In this document: positions 18,727 through 27,629 of the stretch, in pieces
Layout of the letters: every line of letters starts with the position of its first letter
Numbering within the stretch: position 1 is the stretch's first letter
Source: Pantoea nemavictus
GTDB lineage: Bacteria; Pseudomonadota; Gammaproteobacteria; Enterobacterales; Enterobacteriaceae
DNA length: 64,000 bases
Reading direction: 5' to 3'
Assembly (NCBI RefSeq): GCF_037479095.1
Contig: NZ_JBBGZW010000001.1
Span: 3,224,001-3,288,000, forward strand
Notes under the pieces: generated by a model
Databases searched by the model: none
What the model was told of the DNA's origin: nothing
The model's input: only the letters and a program-made list of their open reading frames with translations
Program-made: the position numbers and the translations under genes

Positions 18727-21246
18727 CTATTCCCGCTGCGCGGGCTTGAAGCGCAGCAAACGGTTAGCGTTACTCACCACGGTAATTGACGATAGCGCCA
18801 TCGCTGCACCCGCCACAATTGGGCTCAGCAGCAGGCCGGTAAACGGATAGAGCACGCCCGCGGCAATCGGAATGCCCAAGCTGTTGTAAATGAAGGCGCC
18901 TAATAGGTTCTGACGCATATTGCGCAGCGTGGCGCTGGCTATCGACAACGCATCGGCGACGCAGTGCAGATCGTTGCGCATCAGCGTAATTGCTGCGGTT
19001 TCAACCGCCACATCGCTGCCGCCGCCCATCGCGATACCGACATCTGCCTGCGCCAGCGCCGGTGCATCATTAATGCCGTCGCCCACCATCACCACTTTGC
19101 GACCTTGCTGCTGCAGTTGAATAATGGCCTGCGCTTTGCCCTCCGGCAGTACGCCGGCAATCACTTCATCAATTCCGGCTTCGGCGGCAATTGCCTGCGC
19201 GGTTTTCTGGTGATCGCCGGTCAACATAATCAAGCGATAACCCAGCTGATGCAGACGCTGCAGCGCCTCTTTGCTCTCCGGACGTAGGCTGTCACGCAGC
19301 GCGATTAATCCCAGTAGCTGATGACTATCGGCCAGCAGCACCGGCGTAGCGCCTTGTGCGGCAAAGTGCTCGATATCCGCTTGCGCGGCGCGGTAATCAA
19401 TCTGATGTGCATCCAGCAGCGCCTGATTACCCAGCAGCAGCGTTCTGTCGTCAACTTTAGCGCTGATGCCTTTGCCACGTATTGTACGAAATTGCTTAAC
19501 CGCTTCGCCGCTGACATCAGGCGCGGCAGCGAGAATTGCTTTAGCCAGCGGATGGCTGGATCCATGCTCCATCTGCGCCGCCGCGCTGAGCACCTGCTGG
19601 CGATTCCAGTCGCTGTAAAGCAACACATCGCTGACCTGCGGCGTGCCGCGCGTCAGGGTGCCGGTTTTATCGAACACGATGGTATCGACTTCGCTGGCAC
19701 GTTGCAGCGCATCGGCGTCACGCACCAGCACGCCCAGTTCTGCCGCGCGTCCCACGCCAGCAATCACCGACATCGGCGTGGCTAAACCCAATGCGCAAGG
19801 ACAGGCGATGATCAGCACCGTAGTGACAATCACTAGGGTATAAGCCAGCTGCGGCTGCGGACCAACCAGATACCAAATCAGGCCGCTCAGCAGCGCAATC
19901 GCGACCACCACCGGGACAAAAACGGCGGAGATGCGATCGGCCAGACGCCCGATGTCAGGCTTGCTGCTTTGCGCCTGTCGCACCAGATTAATGATGCGCG
20001 ACAGCGTGGTATGGCTGCCGGTGGCGCGCGCGACAAAGTGCAGCGTGCCGTCTTGCACTAGCGTACCGGCAAAGATTTTGTCGCCCGACTGTTTGGCCTG
20101 CGGTACGGCTTCGCCGGTCAGCATGGCTTCATCAAACCAGGCTTCGCCGTTGACGACGTCACCATCTACCGGCACGCGATCGCCGGTCACCAGTTTAAGC
20201 GTCATGCCCGGCTGAACCTCGCTCAGCGGCAGCAATGTTTCACCGTGATCGCTGACGACGCGCGCCTGCGCGGGCGTTAAATCCAGCAGACGTTCCAGTG
20301 CTTTTGAGGCACGCTGGCGTGCGCGCTGCTCCAGCGCGTGGCCAAGATTGATTAAGCCCACGATCATCACGCTGGCTTCAAAATAGAGATGGCGTGCCTG
20401 ATGCGGAAAGAATTCTGGCCATAGTGCCACACTCATTGAATAGAGCCACGCTGCACCGGTTCCCAGCGCCACCAGCGTATCCATGGTGGCGGTGCCGTGA
20501 CGCAAACTGCGCCACGCGCTGCGATAGAAATGGCCACCGGCAATCAGCATCACCAGCAAGGTGATCACGCCCAGCGTGCGCCACAGCGTTTGGTTATCGG
20601 CGCTCAGCATCATGTTGTCGCCGAGCATGCCCCAAATCATCATCGGCACGCCGAGCAGCAAGGCCAGCGCTGATTGCCAGCTAAAGCGCCGCATGGCTTG
20701 CCGTGCGCTGACCTGCTGGCGTTCGCGCCGCGTTTGTTCATCATCGATCACTTCGGCGGAATAGCCCGCCTGATCGACCGCGCTAACCAGCGCGTCGGCT
20801 GGTGCATCGCCGAGGATCAGCGCGCTGCGCTCGCCGAGATTGACGCGTGCCTGGCTGACGCCGGGCACGTTTTGTAGCGCCTGCTCCACGCGACTCACGC
20901 AGCTGGCGCAGCTCATGCCGCCAATCAGTAAGTGATGCACGGGAAGATCTTTGGTAAGCGATTCTGCCGGTTGCGACTCCGTTGTCAGCGCCTCCGGCGG
21001 CGGCTCTGTAGCTGTCAACGGTTTAGGCTTTGGGCTGGCTGCGCCGTCTTTCAGCACCGCGTGATAACCGGCTTGTTCCACCGTGGCGATCAGATCGCTG
21101 GCACTGGCGGCGCCAGTTACGCGCGCTTCTTCCTGCGTGACGTCGGCCTGTTCGACATCGCTGCGCTGCTCCAGCGCTTCTTTTACGCGTTTAACACAGT
21201 GGCCACAGGACAAGCCGTCCAACGCCAGCAGTTGAGTATGTGACAT
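18727..21246 (-). CDS. copA: Copper-exporting P1B-type ATPase CopA
   Basis: Exports Cu(I) from cytoplasm to periplasm, 839 residues. Two N-terminal heavy-metal-associated domains carry GLSCGHC (Cys14, Cys17) and GGMSCASC (Cys113, Cys116). Eight membrane helices include the metal-binding CPC at 482-484. The actuator TGE lies in AMLTGEAVP, the phosphorylated Asp526 in DKTGT, and the hinge in [12 protein letters not shown]. The Ala/Pro-rich linker between the metal domains contains a frameshift site. Divergent from cueR, with a CueR promoter between them. Confidence 0.96.
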   Translation of the reverse strand: MSHTQLLALDGLSCGHCVKRVKEALEQRSDVEQADVTQEEARVTGAASASDLIATVEQAGYHAVLKDGAASPKPKPLTATEPPPEALTTESQPAESLTKDLPVHHLLIGGMSCASCVSRVEQALQNVPGVSQARVNLGERSALILGDAPADALVSAVDQAGYSAEVIDDEQTRRERQQVSARQAMRRFSWQSALALLLGVPMMIWGMLGDNMMLSADNQTLWRTLGVITLLVMLIAGGHFYRSAWRSLRHGTATMDTLVALGTGAAWLYSMSVALWPEFFPHQARHLYFEASVMIVGLINLGHALEQRARQRASKALERLLDLTPAQARVVSDHGETLLPLSEVQPGMTLKLVTGDRVPVDGDVVNGEAWFDEAMLTGEAVPQAKQSGDKIFAGTLVQDGTLHFVARATGSHTTLSRIINLVRQAQSSKPDIGRLADRISAVFVPVVVAIALLSGLIWYLVGPQPQLAYTLVIVTTVLIIACPCALGLATPMSVIAGVGRAAELGVLVRDADALQRASEVDTIVFDKTGTLTRGTPQVSDVLLYSDWNRQQVLSAAAQMEHGSSHPLAKAILAAAPDVSGEAVKQFRTIRGKGISAKVDDRTLLLGNQALLDAHQIDYRAAQADIEHFAAQGATPVLLADSHQLLGLIALRDSLRPESKEALQRLHQLGYRLIMLTGDHQKTAQAIAAEAGIDEVIAGVLPEGKAQAIIQLQQQGRKVVMVGDGINDAPALAQADVGIAMGGGSDVAVETAAITLMRNDLHCVADALSIASATLRNMRQNLLGAFIYNSLGIPIAAGVLYPFTGLLLSPIVAGAAMALSSITVVSNANRLLRFKPAQRE
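21023..21034 (-). promoter_or_regulatory. Programmed -1 frameshift site giving CopA(Z) copper chaperone
   Basis: On the minus strand codons 72-73 of copA form the heptamer C-CCA-AAG (21034-21028). After a -1 slip the next codons are GCC and TAA (21025-21023). The product is a 74-residue protein consisting of the first metal-binding domain ending Pro-Lys-Ala. E. coli copA uses the same heptamer to make CopA(Z), a free copper chaperone. Heptamer, phase and immediate stop are directly visible; use in this organism is inferred. Confidence 0.82.
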
Positions 21247-21295
21247 GTTTTACTCCTCAGGTTTTGACTGCATGCAAAATTTGCATTAGAGATGT

Positions 21296-21326
21296 ACCCT
21301 AAACCTTCCATTCAGGGGAAGGTCAA
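21296..21326 (-). promoter_or_regulatory. CueR-dependent copA promoter and operator
   Basis: The dyad ACCTTCC-N7-GGAAGGT occupies 21303-21323. On the minus strand a -35 TTGACC (21326-21321) and a -10 TAGGGT (21301-21296) are separated by 19 bases, the over-long spacer typical of MerR-family promoters. It lies 50-80 bases before the copA start and just before cueR, matching the E. coli copA arrangement. Confidence 0.88.
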
Positions 21327-21335
21327 GAGGTGAAT

Positions 21336-21764
21336 ATGAACATCAGCGATGTGGCAAAAAAAACCGGACTCACCAGCAAAGCGATTCGTTTCTATGAAGA
21401 GAAAGGCGTGGTGACGCCGCCATCACGCAGTGATAATGGTTATCGCTATTACGCGGCGCATCATATTGATGAACTGAATCTGCTGCGTCAGGCGCGTCAG
21501 GTGGGGTTTACGCTGGAAGAGTGTCGGGAACTGGTGACGCTGTTCAACAATCCTGCACGGCACAGCGCGGATGTTAAAGCGCGCACCTTGCAGAAAGCCG
21601 ATGAGATTGCCGCACATATCGAAGAGTTACACGTAATGCGTGCGCGCTTGCTGGAACTGGCAGAAGCCTGCCCGGGCGATGACAGCGCGGAGTGCCCAAT
21701 CATCAATCACCTGGCGGGATGCTGCCATCACGCGGATGGCAAGCGCGACTCAGGGAAAAATTAA
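21336..21764 (+). CDS. cueR: Copper-responsive MerR-family regulator CueR
   Basis: Activates copA (and cueO) by untwisting a 19-base-spacer promoter when it binds Cu(I). The 142-residue product has a MerR winged helix at residues 1-70 ([24 protein letters not shown]), a dimerisation helix, and the metal loop [11 protein letters not shown] with Cys112 and Cys120. The CCHH tail matches E. coli. The ATG at 21336 is chosen over an in-frame GTG at 21330 because AGAGG ends 5 bases upstream of it. Its last 4 bases overlap the convergent gene. Confidence 0.95.
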   Translation: MNISDVAKKTGLTSKAIRFYEEKGVVTPPSRSDNGYRYYAAHHIDELNLLRQARQVGFTLEECRELVTLFNNPARHSADVKARTLQKADEIAAHIEELHVMRARLLELAEACPGDDSAECPIINHLAGCCHHADGKRDSGKN

Positions 21765-22624
21765 AGCGGGTAGGCAAAAGAGAAATCACGAATAAAGGCG
21801 CCATTCGCAGCGGCTATCGCTTTCACCATCTCGGCATAATAGTTTTCAACACCGATTTCATGCACCGCGGCGATCATCGGTTTAAGACGATCACAATAGA
21901 TGTCTGGATTGAGCGAAGATGCGCGGTTTACATTGGGAACGTTCTCGCCACAAATGGCCTGATAATAGGTGCGTGTTGCACCTTTCACTTCGGCTGAAAC
22001 GGCTTTCATATCGTCTTCAGCGGTAAGGATTTGCAGCGTCGGAATTTGATGCGCATCGATGGCGTTCTGCAGGCGATCAACAAACTGCTTAAAGAACTCA
22101 ATTGAACCCAGGTCCATGACGCGCGGCGCGGTAGTGCGGCTCTGTGTGTTGCCAAGCGGTTTGCTGTGCTCTTTATGCGAATTAGCTGTTGTGGATGAAG
22201 ATAATTTTTTCAGATCGAGATCAAACAGCAGATCCGCCAGCTCGCGGCGCTGTGCCAGATCCATATCCTTAATCTCTTTTACCAGATGGGCGACCTCATC
22301 TGACTTGTACTGGAAGTTCTGTAGCCAGATAGACCAGTACTCATTTTTCGCAACGAACCAGGCAGGTCGATTATCTGCGGAGTAACGCTTAATCTTCGCG
22401 CTTTTTTTGTCATATTCGATCGCTGTTCCATCGGCAAACTGGAACTGGCAACCGGCGAATAACGGATTCACGTCAACTTCCGCGCCTTGCTTTACCCACT
22501 CTTCAACCTCACTTGACATAAGGTAGGTGAGAGGAGGCTTATCATTTTGGACACACTCAACCAGAGATTTTAAGTCAGGGATTTTACGTTTGAAATTATA
22601 CCCATAGTAAATAAAGCGTTTCAT
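21761..22624 (-). CDS. Uncharacterised 287-residue protein
   Basis: I do not recognise the family. It starts [20 protein letters not shown], has no signal peptide or membrane segment, and contains a Ser/Thr-rich low-complexity stretch near residues 140-165 ([18 protein letters not shown]) between an N-terminal part and a C-terminal helical part. It is tail-to-tail with cueR (4-base overlap). Together with the next three genes it occupies the site of E. coli ybbJ-qmcA-ybbLM, so it is accessory. Function cannot be assigned. Confidence 0.72.
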   Translation of the reverse strand: MKRFIYYGYNFKRKIPDLKSLVECVQNDKPPLTYLMSSEVEEWVKQGAEVDVNPLFAGCQFQFADGTAIEYDKKSAKIKRYSADNRPAWFVAKNEYWSIWLQNFQYKSDEVAHLVKEIKDMDLAQRRELADLLFDLDLKKLSSSTTANSHKEHSKPLGNTQSRTTAPRVMDLGSIEFFKQFVDRLQNAIDAHQIPTLQILTAEDDMKAVSAEVKGATRTYYQAICGENVPNVNRASSLNPDIYCDRLKPMIAAVHEIGVENYYAEMVKAIAAANGAFIRDFSFAYPL

Positions 22625-22682
22625 GGCTGGCTATCCCTTTAACAGTGTGCAGGTGAATTTACCACATTGTTAGAAGCTTATC

Positions 22683-22904
22683 TTAACGACGTCGTATCAG
22701 TTTGTTCAAAGTGTGTTCTATGTCCTCAAAAATAGCCCCTTCCTCATAAAGCAAGGCTGCCGCTTGTTCAATCTCGCGATCGGTTGGCTTATATTCCCGA
22801 ATGAATCTCGCATGTGAAATGACTAACTCGGGTGATTCCGCACAGATATCGATTTTGTAGAGCGCTATCAGACAGGAAACAATATGTTCTCTCAATGCGC
22901 ACAT
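22683..22904 (-). CDS. Small hypothetical protein, paired with an HTH gene
   Basis: 73 residues, predicted helical and acidic, ending in a basic KLIRRR tail. Two bases separate its ATG from the stop codon of the upstream helix-turn-helix gene, so the two are probably co-transcribed. No known domain is recognised. Its companion's HTH suggests a small regulatory pair, perhaps of phage or plasmid origin, but this is inference. Confidence 0.6.
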   Translation of the reverse strand: MCALREHIVSCLIALYKIDICAESPELVISHARFIREYKPTDREIEQAAALLYEEGAIFEDIEHTLNKLIRRR

Positions 22905-22906
22905 CC

Positions 22907-23125
22907 CTACTGACAGTGAAACTTAGCGAAAACAACATTCTGATAGGCTAATGCTGCTGCATTTTTCGCCCTAAGCGGGTGAAACGCCGAGTCTTGCTTA
23001 GCCTCGCGGATCAATTGGCGTATATAGGGTTGCGAGAGGCCAAATTCCTGCGCGATATCTGCCGCTGTATTTCCTGCCACATGTGCCATATAGATTTGCT
23101 GATTGCGTTGTGTGTGATCTGACAT
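22907..23125 (-). CDS. Small helix-turn-helix protein (Mor-like)
   Basis: 72 residues. A helix-turn-helix is clear in IYMAHVAGNTAADIAQEFG followed by LSQPYIRQLIREAK, a pattern seen in phage Mor-type activators and resolvase C-terminal domains. It is first of a two-gene unit with the 73-residue gene. DNA binding is inferred from the motif; the target is unknown. Confidence 0.65.
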   Translation of the reverse strand: MSDHTQRNQQIYMAHVAGNTAADIAQEFGLSQPYIRQLIREAKQDSAFHPLRAKNAAALAYQNVVFAKFHCQ

Positions 23126-23250
23126 CTAAAGTTCCCCGATAGTCTTTAGCTTATTCAAAGTGAGAGTTAAGTTAATACTGAGTGTTGTGGTCTTGTTTTA
23201 TACGCTGAGAAAAGGGCCATCAGACGACAGCCCCGTGAAACACTTTGCTG

Positions 23251-24123
23251 TTAGTAATGGAAACCACCGCCTTGATGACCGCCACCCGCAGCAGCATGGG
23301 CACCATTACCGAAGCCATGCGCTTCGGCGCTGTGTGTTCCTTCGGAATTGCTACCACCATTGCCATGATCATTGTTCGCATGGCCATGCATCGCCCGTCC
23401 ATTTGCCCCACCTTTCAGCGGATTACGCTCAAAGGCAGCGATGTGTGGCACCGCAACTTGTAAAGAAGGAGTCACCGCAGCCAGCTCCGCCGCTGTGGTG
23501 GTGGTGCTGACACCGTTAACCGTCAGGCTAACCGGTGTCTTAGCTGGCAGACTTGCCGCACTTACGTTGATTGAACCCACCATCATTTGCTGGCGCTGCA
23601 TCTCGCCGAGCTTGTAGCTAGTGGCGCTGATCTGCGGAGCCTGGGCAGGAGCAACACCCATCATCATTTGCTGGCGTTGCATCTCACCGAGCCTGTAGCT
23701 GGTGGCGCTGAGCTGTTTAGCCTGACGATCGGCATCGGCCTGACGGGCGTCAGCCAGGGCTACCGCCATGTCCGAGTTTTTGCGGACGTTGACTTGATGC
23801 GGCAGGTTATAACCACCCGCTACGGCGCCGGCTAACTGATTCCTGGCACCAGCCATTTGTGCATTGGCATTGGCCCGGGCGGTCGCGGCTTGGCTCATGG
23901 CATCACGATCCACTTGCATAGCCTCAACGCCTTTCAGGCCACTACCTTGGTGAGTGAAGCGTCCAGCATAAGCTGCGGCAACGCGTGCATCCGCAGCAGA
24001 CTGCATGCGGCTGGCATGGCTTACCGCCTCCTGACCACGACTGATGGCAGCCGTATCGGCTAAAGCAGAAAGCGAAGAAGAAGTAACAACAACAGCGACC
24101 AGAGTTTTAGTAAAATTTCCCAT
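23251..24123 (-). CDS. Secreted Ala/Gln/His-rich protein with internal repeats
   Basis: 290 residues with an N-terminal signal peptide (MGNFTKTLVAVVVTSSSLSALA). The mature part is Ala-rich and contains two near-identical units: LSATSYRLGEMQRQQMMMG, then ISATSYKLGEMQRQQMMVG about 30 residues later. The last about 55 residues are His/Gly/Asn-rich (GHANNDHGNGG, GGGHQGGGFHY) and could bind metal, though nothing shows this directly. The many Ala/Gln residues before the tail suggest helical structure. No family is recognised. It is monocistronic, with long flanking non-coding stretches. Confidence 0.7.
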   Translation of the reverse strand: MGNFTKTLVAVVVTSSSLSALADTAAISRGQEAVSHASRMQSAADARVAAAYAGRFTHQGSGLKGVEAMQVDRDAMSQAATARANANAQMAGARNQLAGAVAGGYNLPHQVNVRKNSDMAVALADARQADADRQAKQLSATSYRLGEMQRQQMMMGVAPAQAPQISATSYKLGEMQRQQMMVGSINVSAASLPAKTPVSLTVNGVSTTTTAAELAAVTPSLQVAVPHIAAFERNPLKGGANGRAMHGHANNDHGNGGSNSEGTHSAEAHGFGNGAHAAAGGGHQGGGFHY

Positions 24124-24609
24124 GATTAGTTTCCTGGAAGTTAGATTGAACTTTGTCTTAAGTTTTTACTTAATTCTTAATGGTGCGGATATTACGCTCG
24201 CTAAAAACTGCGGCAACACTTATTTTGCGCAGCGCATTAAGTTTTGAGTTATCTCTATGAAACTAAATGTAAACTTTTTTAGTGTTGGTGTAGTTTGTTG
24301 TGGTGCTATTAAGTGTTGGGTTTGTTTGTGCGTTGAAGTTTGATGTTTATGTTTTCAGGTTTGGGAGCATTAAGGGGGAGATGATGAAAGCGAGTGATGA
24401 AATGCTGGGAGGATATCAATGATTTGCAATGCTAGTAGGGTGAGGCGAATCAGGCCGCGCATCGTTAGACCGTGCAGCTTGAGTGAATACGGGAAAGTAA
24501 GGTTACCAGGAAGGGGGAATTACAGGACGAACAGCGTAAGCACTGCGATAACCTGCCGCAGATTGATTATCGGGCCGAGTCGTTCGGCCCGTTTAACGCG
24601 CGGTACCGA
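24124..24609. other. Non-coding region between ybbN and the secreted-protein gene
   Basis: 486 bases. The left part is AT-rich and must hold the promoter of the minus-strand secreted-protein gene. The middle (about 24280-24380) is unusually G/T-rich on the plus strand. Near the right end GGGCCGA (24572-24578) and TCGGCCC (24584-24590) form a hairpin just past the ybbN stop codon, without a clear U-tract on either strand; it may be a weak ybbN terminator. I see no gene. Confidence 0.5.
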
Positions 24610-25464
24610 TCAGTACAGCAGCGAGTAAAGCTGGCGGCGATAGCGGGCGGCGAGGGTATCGCCAGTGCCGAGTGCGGCCAAAATCTCCTGGAACATCTTG
24701 CGCACCTGGCCATCACCCGCACTGAGATCGCTTTTCAGGAAACCGAACAACAGCTCTAACGCTTCTTCGTTGCGGCCAACCTGATGCAGCTGTAAGGCAA
24801 GTTTTGCCGCCAGCTCGGCATTCGCTGCATCGCCGGCCAGTTGCTCCTGCAACAGCTGAATTTCAGGCGTATCGGCGGCCTGTTTCAGCAGCTCGATTTG
24901 CGAGATCAGGCTTTGATAGCGCGTGTCCTGATCCTGCAACGGTACCTTATCCAACACCGTTTCCGCTTCGTCGCTGCGATTAAGGGTGATCAGCACTTCC
25001 GCCAGCAGCAAACCGATTTCGCTGTTTTGATTGCTCAGCTGCCAGGCATCTTTCAGCAGCGGCAGGGCGTCAAGCGGTTTGCCTTCGTGCATCAGCTGCA
25101 TGGCTTGCTGCGCCTTTACTTCTTCTTCACGCGGCAACACCTTTTGCAGCAGGGCGCGAATCGCCTCTTCAGGTTGCGGGCCCTGGAAGCCGTCCACCGG
25201 CTGACCGTTCTGGAAAAGATAAACGGTTGGGATGGAACGCAGACCAAACTGCGAGGCCACCATCTGCTCTTTATCACAATCCAGCTTCGCCAAAATAAAC
25301 TGACCGGCATACTCCTGCGCCAGGCGATCCAGCACCGGCGTCAATTCCTGACAATGCTGACTGCGTTCGGACCAGAAATAGAACAGCACCGGCAGCTGCA
25401 TCGACTGCTCTAAGGTCTGTTGCAGATTGGATTCGTTGATGTCGATAATCAAAGCGTGTGACAT
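24610..25464 (-). CDS. ybbN: Co-chaperone/chaperedoxin CnoX (YbbN)
   Basis: Holds oxidised or unfolding proteins and passes them to GroEL/DnaK. The 284-residue product has an N-terminal thioredoxin fold (residues 1-110) whose active-site motif is SQHC (35-38) rather than CxxC, as in E. coli CnoX, so it is not a classical reductase. The C-terminal part carries tetratricopeptide-type helices ([40 protein letters not shown]). It lies downstream of the SDR gene ybbO on the same strand with 79 bases between. Confidence 0.93.
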   Translation of the reverse strand: MSHALIIDINESNLQQTLEQSMQLPVLFYFWSERSQHCQELTPVLDRLAQEYAGQFILAKLDCDKEQMVASQFGLRSIPTVYLFQNGQPVDGFQGPQPEEAIRALLQKVLPREEEVKAQQAMQLMHEGKPLDALPLLKDAWQLSNQNSEIGLLLAEVLITLNRSDEAETVLDKVPLQDQDTRYQSLISQIELLKQAADTPEIQLLQEQLAGDAANAELAAKLALQLHQVGRNEEALELLFGFLKSDLSAGDGQVRKMFQEILAALGTGDTLAARYRRQLYSLLY

Positions 25465-25543
25465 GAATACGTCTCTTTGCAGAAAGTGTGTTGAGGATAT
25501 GGGGGCAAGCTGCCCAGGTTCAAGCTCGATTCTGACTTGCAGC

Positions 25544-26317
25544 TTAGTTGCTGCGTAAAATGCGATCCAGTATCCAACCTGGCAGCAGGCGTTTCAGCAG
25601 GCTCATCGCCCAGGCGACCAGCGTCACCGGATAACGCAGACGCGGATGTTTGCTCTCTAACGCGTGACGCAGTTTCGGCAGAATCGCTTCCGGCGGCAGA
25701 GTAAAACGCGCGGCGATACCGGGATTGCGCACCGGTTTATCCTGTTCACCCTGATGCACGTTATCGGTGAAACGCGTGCTGATGGGGCCCGGCTCGAGCA
25801 AGCTGACGCGCACGCCAGACTCGCGCACTTCAAGACGTAGCGCATCGCTCCAGGCTTCCAGCGCCCATTTGCTGGCGGCATACGCGCCACGGCCTGGCGT
25901 AGAGATCAATCCCAGCACCGAACTGGTATTGACGATGCGGCCATTGCCGCTGGCCTGCAGCGCCGGTAGCAGGCGCATCGTCAGTTGATGGGTGCCAAAC
26001 AGGTTGGTGGAAAACTGCTTTTCCAGCTGCTGACGCGACACGCTGCTGAGCGGCCCATATTGACCAAAACCGCCGTTATTAAACAGCGCGTGCAGGCGAT
26101 GCTCGGTGAGCTCCAGCACGCGGTCGGCGGCGGCATCGACGCTGGCGGCATCATCGAGATCCAGCTGCACGCCAATAAATCCCAGCGCTTCCATGCGCGC
26201 CACATCGTCCGCGCGGCGACAAGCGGCCAGCACGCGATAGCCGCGTGATAAAAGATCGTTAGCGGCGACCAAACCAATGCCGCTGGAGCAGCCGGTGATG
26301 AGAATTGTTTTTTGCAT
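25544..26317 (-). CDS. ybbO: Short-chain dehydrogenase/reductase YbbO
   Basis: NAD(P)-dependent classical SDR of 257 residues. The Rossmann motif TGCSSGIG lies at residues 8-15, NNGG replaces NNAG near 80, the catalytic Ser is in NTSSVLG, and the YxxxK pair is in [10 protein letters not shown]. coli YbbO has been studied as an aldehyde reductase; the substrate here is unknown. It is in the conserved order ybbN-ybbO-tesA and lies 31 bases downstream of the tesA stop codon. Confidence 0.9.
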   Translation of the reverse strand: MQKTILITGCSSGIGLVAANDLLSRGYRVLAACRRADDVARMEALGFIGVQLDLDDAASVDAAADRVLELTEHRLHALFNNGGFGQYGPLSSVSRQQLEKQFSTNLFGTHQLTMRLLPALQASGNGRIVNTSSVLGLISTPGRGAYAASKWALEAWSDALRLEVRESGVRVSLLEPGPISTRFTDNVHQGEQDKPVRNPGIAARFTLPPEAILPKLRHALESKHPRLRYPVTLVAWAMSLLKRLLPGWILDRILRSN

Positions 26318-26348
26318 TTCTTTACCCGTTAAAAATCACACGCCTGCA

Positions 26349-26975
26349 TTAATCATGCTTTACTAGCGGAGCCAGTTCGGTCGCCATCAGGTTGGCGATA
26401 AACGGCTGAGCATCCGGATTGGGGTGAATTCCATCCTGCTGCATCCACTCCGGCTTCAGGTAGACCTGCTCCATAAAGAAGGGCACCAGAGGAATGTCGT
26501 ACTGCTGTGCCAGGCGCGGATAGATAGCGCTAAACGCCTCCGTATAACGACGCCCATAATTGGCGGGCAGACGAATCTGCATCAGCAGCGGCTGCGCTTT
26601 AGCGGCTTTCACTTCGTCGATCACTTTGGTCAGATCGTCAGCGATGTTCTGCGGTGGAAAGCCGCGCAGGCCATCGTTACCGCCCAATTCGATTAACACC
26701 CAGCGGGGCTGATGCTGTTTTAATAGGCTCGGTAAACGCGCCAGCCCTTGCCCTGCGGTATCACCGCTGATGCTGGCGTTGACGACTTTGGGCTGCTGTT
26801 GCCACTCTTTATTCAGCAAACTTGGCCACGCCGCCGTAGCCGACATGCGATACCCGGCGCTCAGGCTGTCGCCCAACACCAGCAACGTGTCGGCGGCGGC
26901 AAATCGGGACACCAGCAGAAGCAATAACAACAGGAAGGGATAATGCCAGCGGAAAACATTGTTGCAGTTCATCAT
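26349..26975 (-). CDS. tesA: Periplasmic acyl-CoA thioesterase I / lysophospholipase L1 (TesA)
   Basis: SGNH hydrolase with thioesterase, protease I and lysophospholipase activity. The 208-residue product has a signal peptide (hydrophobic LLLLLLLVSRFAAA). Block I GDSLSAG contains nucleophile Ser37; the GGND box and the DGIHPN Asp-His pair follow. The double-Met start at 26975 matches E. coli TesA; a longer open frame (to 27380) is a shadow of ybbA. Its first 33 bases overlap the start of divergent ybbA, so each promoter lies within the other's coding sequence. Confidence 0.95.
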   Translation of the reverse strand: MMNCNNVFRWHYPFLLLLLLLVSRFAAADTLLVLGDSLSAGYRMSATAAWPSLLNKEWQQQPKVVNASISGDTAGQGLARLPSLLKQHQPRWVLIELGGNDGLRGFPPQNIADDLTKVIDEVKAAKAQPLLMQIRLPANYGRRYTEAFSAIYPRLAQQYDIPLVPFFMEQVYLKPEWMQQDGIHPNPDAQPFIANLMATELAPLVKHD

Positions 26976-27629
26976 CTTACTAAGTCCGTCGGTCAGGGAG
27001 AGCATCAGCTGACCATCCTTACCGGAGTTGAGCTGGTTGTCAAACCAGCTGAGACCATCGCCTTGATTGGCGAGTCCGGCTCGGGCAAGTCCACGCTGCT
27101 CGGCATTCTGGCGGGCCTGGACGATGGCAGCAGCGGCGAAGTGCATCTGCTCGGTCAGCCGCTGCACACGATGAATGAGGAGCAACGTGCTGCGCTGCGC
27201 GCGCGTGAGGTCGGCTTTGTTTTTCAATCCTTTATGCTGGTGCCAACGCTCAACGCGCTGGAAAATGTGCAGCTGCCCGCGCTGCTGCGCGGCGACAGCG
27301 ATCGCGAAAGCCGCAGCCAGGCGGTGGAGCTGCTGACGGTGCTGGGCCTGAAAGATCGTCTGCACCATCTGCCTGCGCAACTCTCCGGTGGCGAGCAGCA
27401 GCGTGTGGCGTTGGCGCGCGCCTTTAGCGGTCGTCCCGGCCTGCTGTTTGCCGATGAGCCGACGGGCAACCTCGACCGCAAAACCGGCGATCGCATCGCC
27501 GATCTACTGTTCTCACTCAACCGCGATTTTGCCACCACGCTGATTTTGGTGACGCACGATGAGCAACTGGCGGCGCGCTGCGACCGCCGCTTGCGGCTGC
27601 GTGACGGCAAGCTGTGGGAGGAGACATGA
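26943..27629 (+). CDS. ybbA: ABC transporter ATP-binding protein YbbA
   Basis: A 228-residue LolD/MacB-type ATPase. Walker A is GESGSGKST (residues 43-51), the signature is LSGGEQQRVALARA, and Walker B is LLFADEPTGNLD. It pairs with the permease YbbP, whose ATG overlaps its stop codon (ATGA, 27626-27629). The start MPAENIV at 26943 has AGGAAGGG upstream and overlaps the 5' end of divergent tesA by 33 bases. The transported substrate is not established. Confidence 0.94.
   Translation: MPAENIVAVHHLTKSVGQGEHQLTILTGVELVVKPAETIALIGESGSGKSTLLGILAGLDDGSSGEVHLLGQPLHTMNEEQRAALRAREVGFVFQSFMLVPTLNALENVQLPALLRGDSDRESRSQAVELLTVLGLKDRLHHLPAQLSGGEQQRVALARAFSGRPGLLFADEPTGNLDRKTGDRIADLLFSLNRDFATTLILVTHDEQLAARCDRRLRLRDGKLWEET

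Noticed and set aside
26976..27380. A 135-residue N-terminal extension of TesA
   Set aside because: It is antisense to ybbA and would bury the signal peptide; the E. coli-like start MMN is at 26975.
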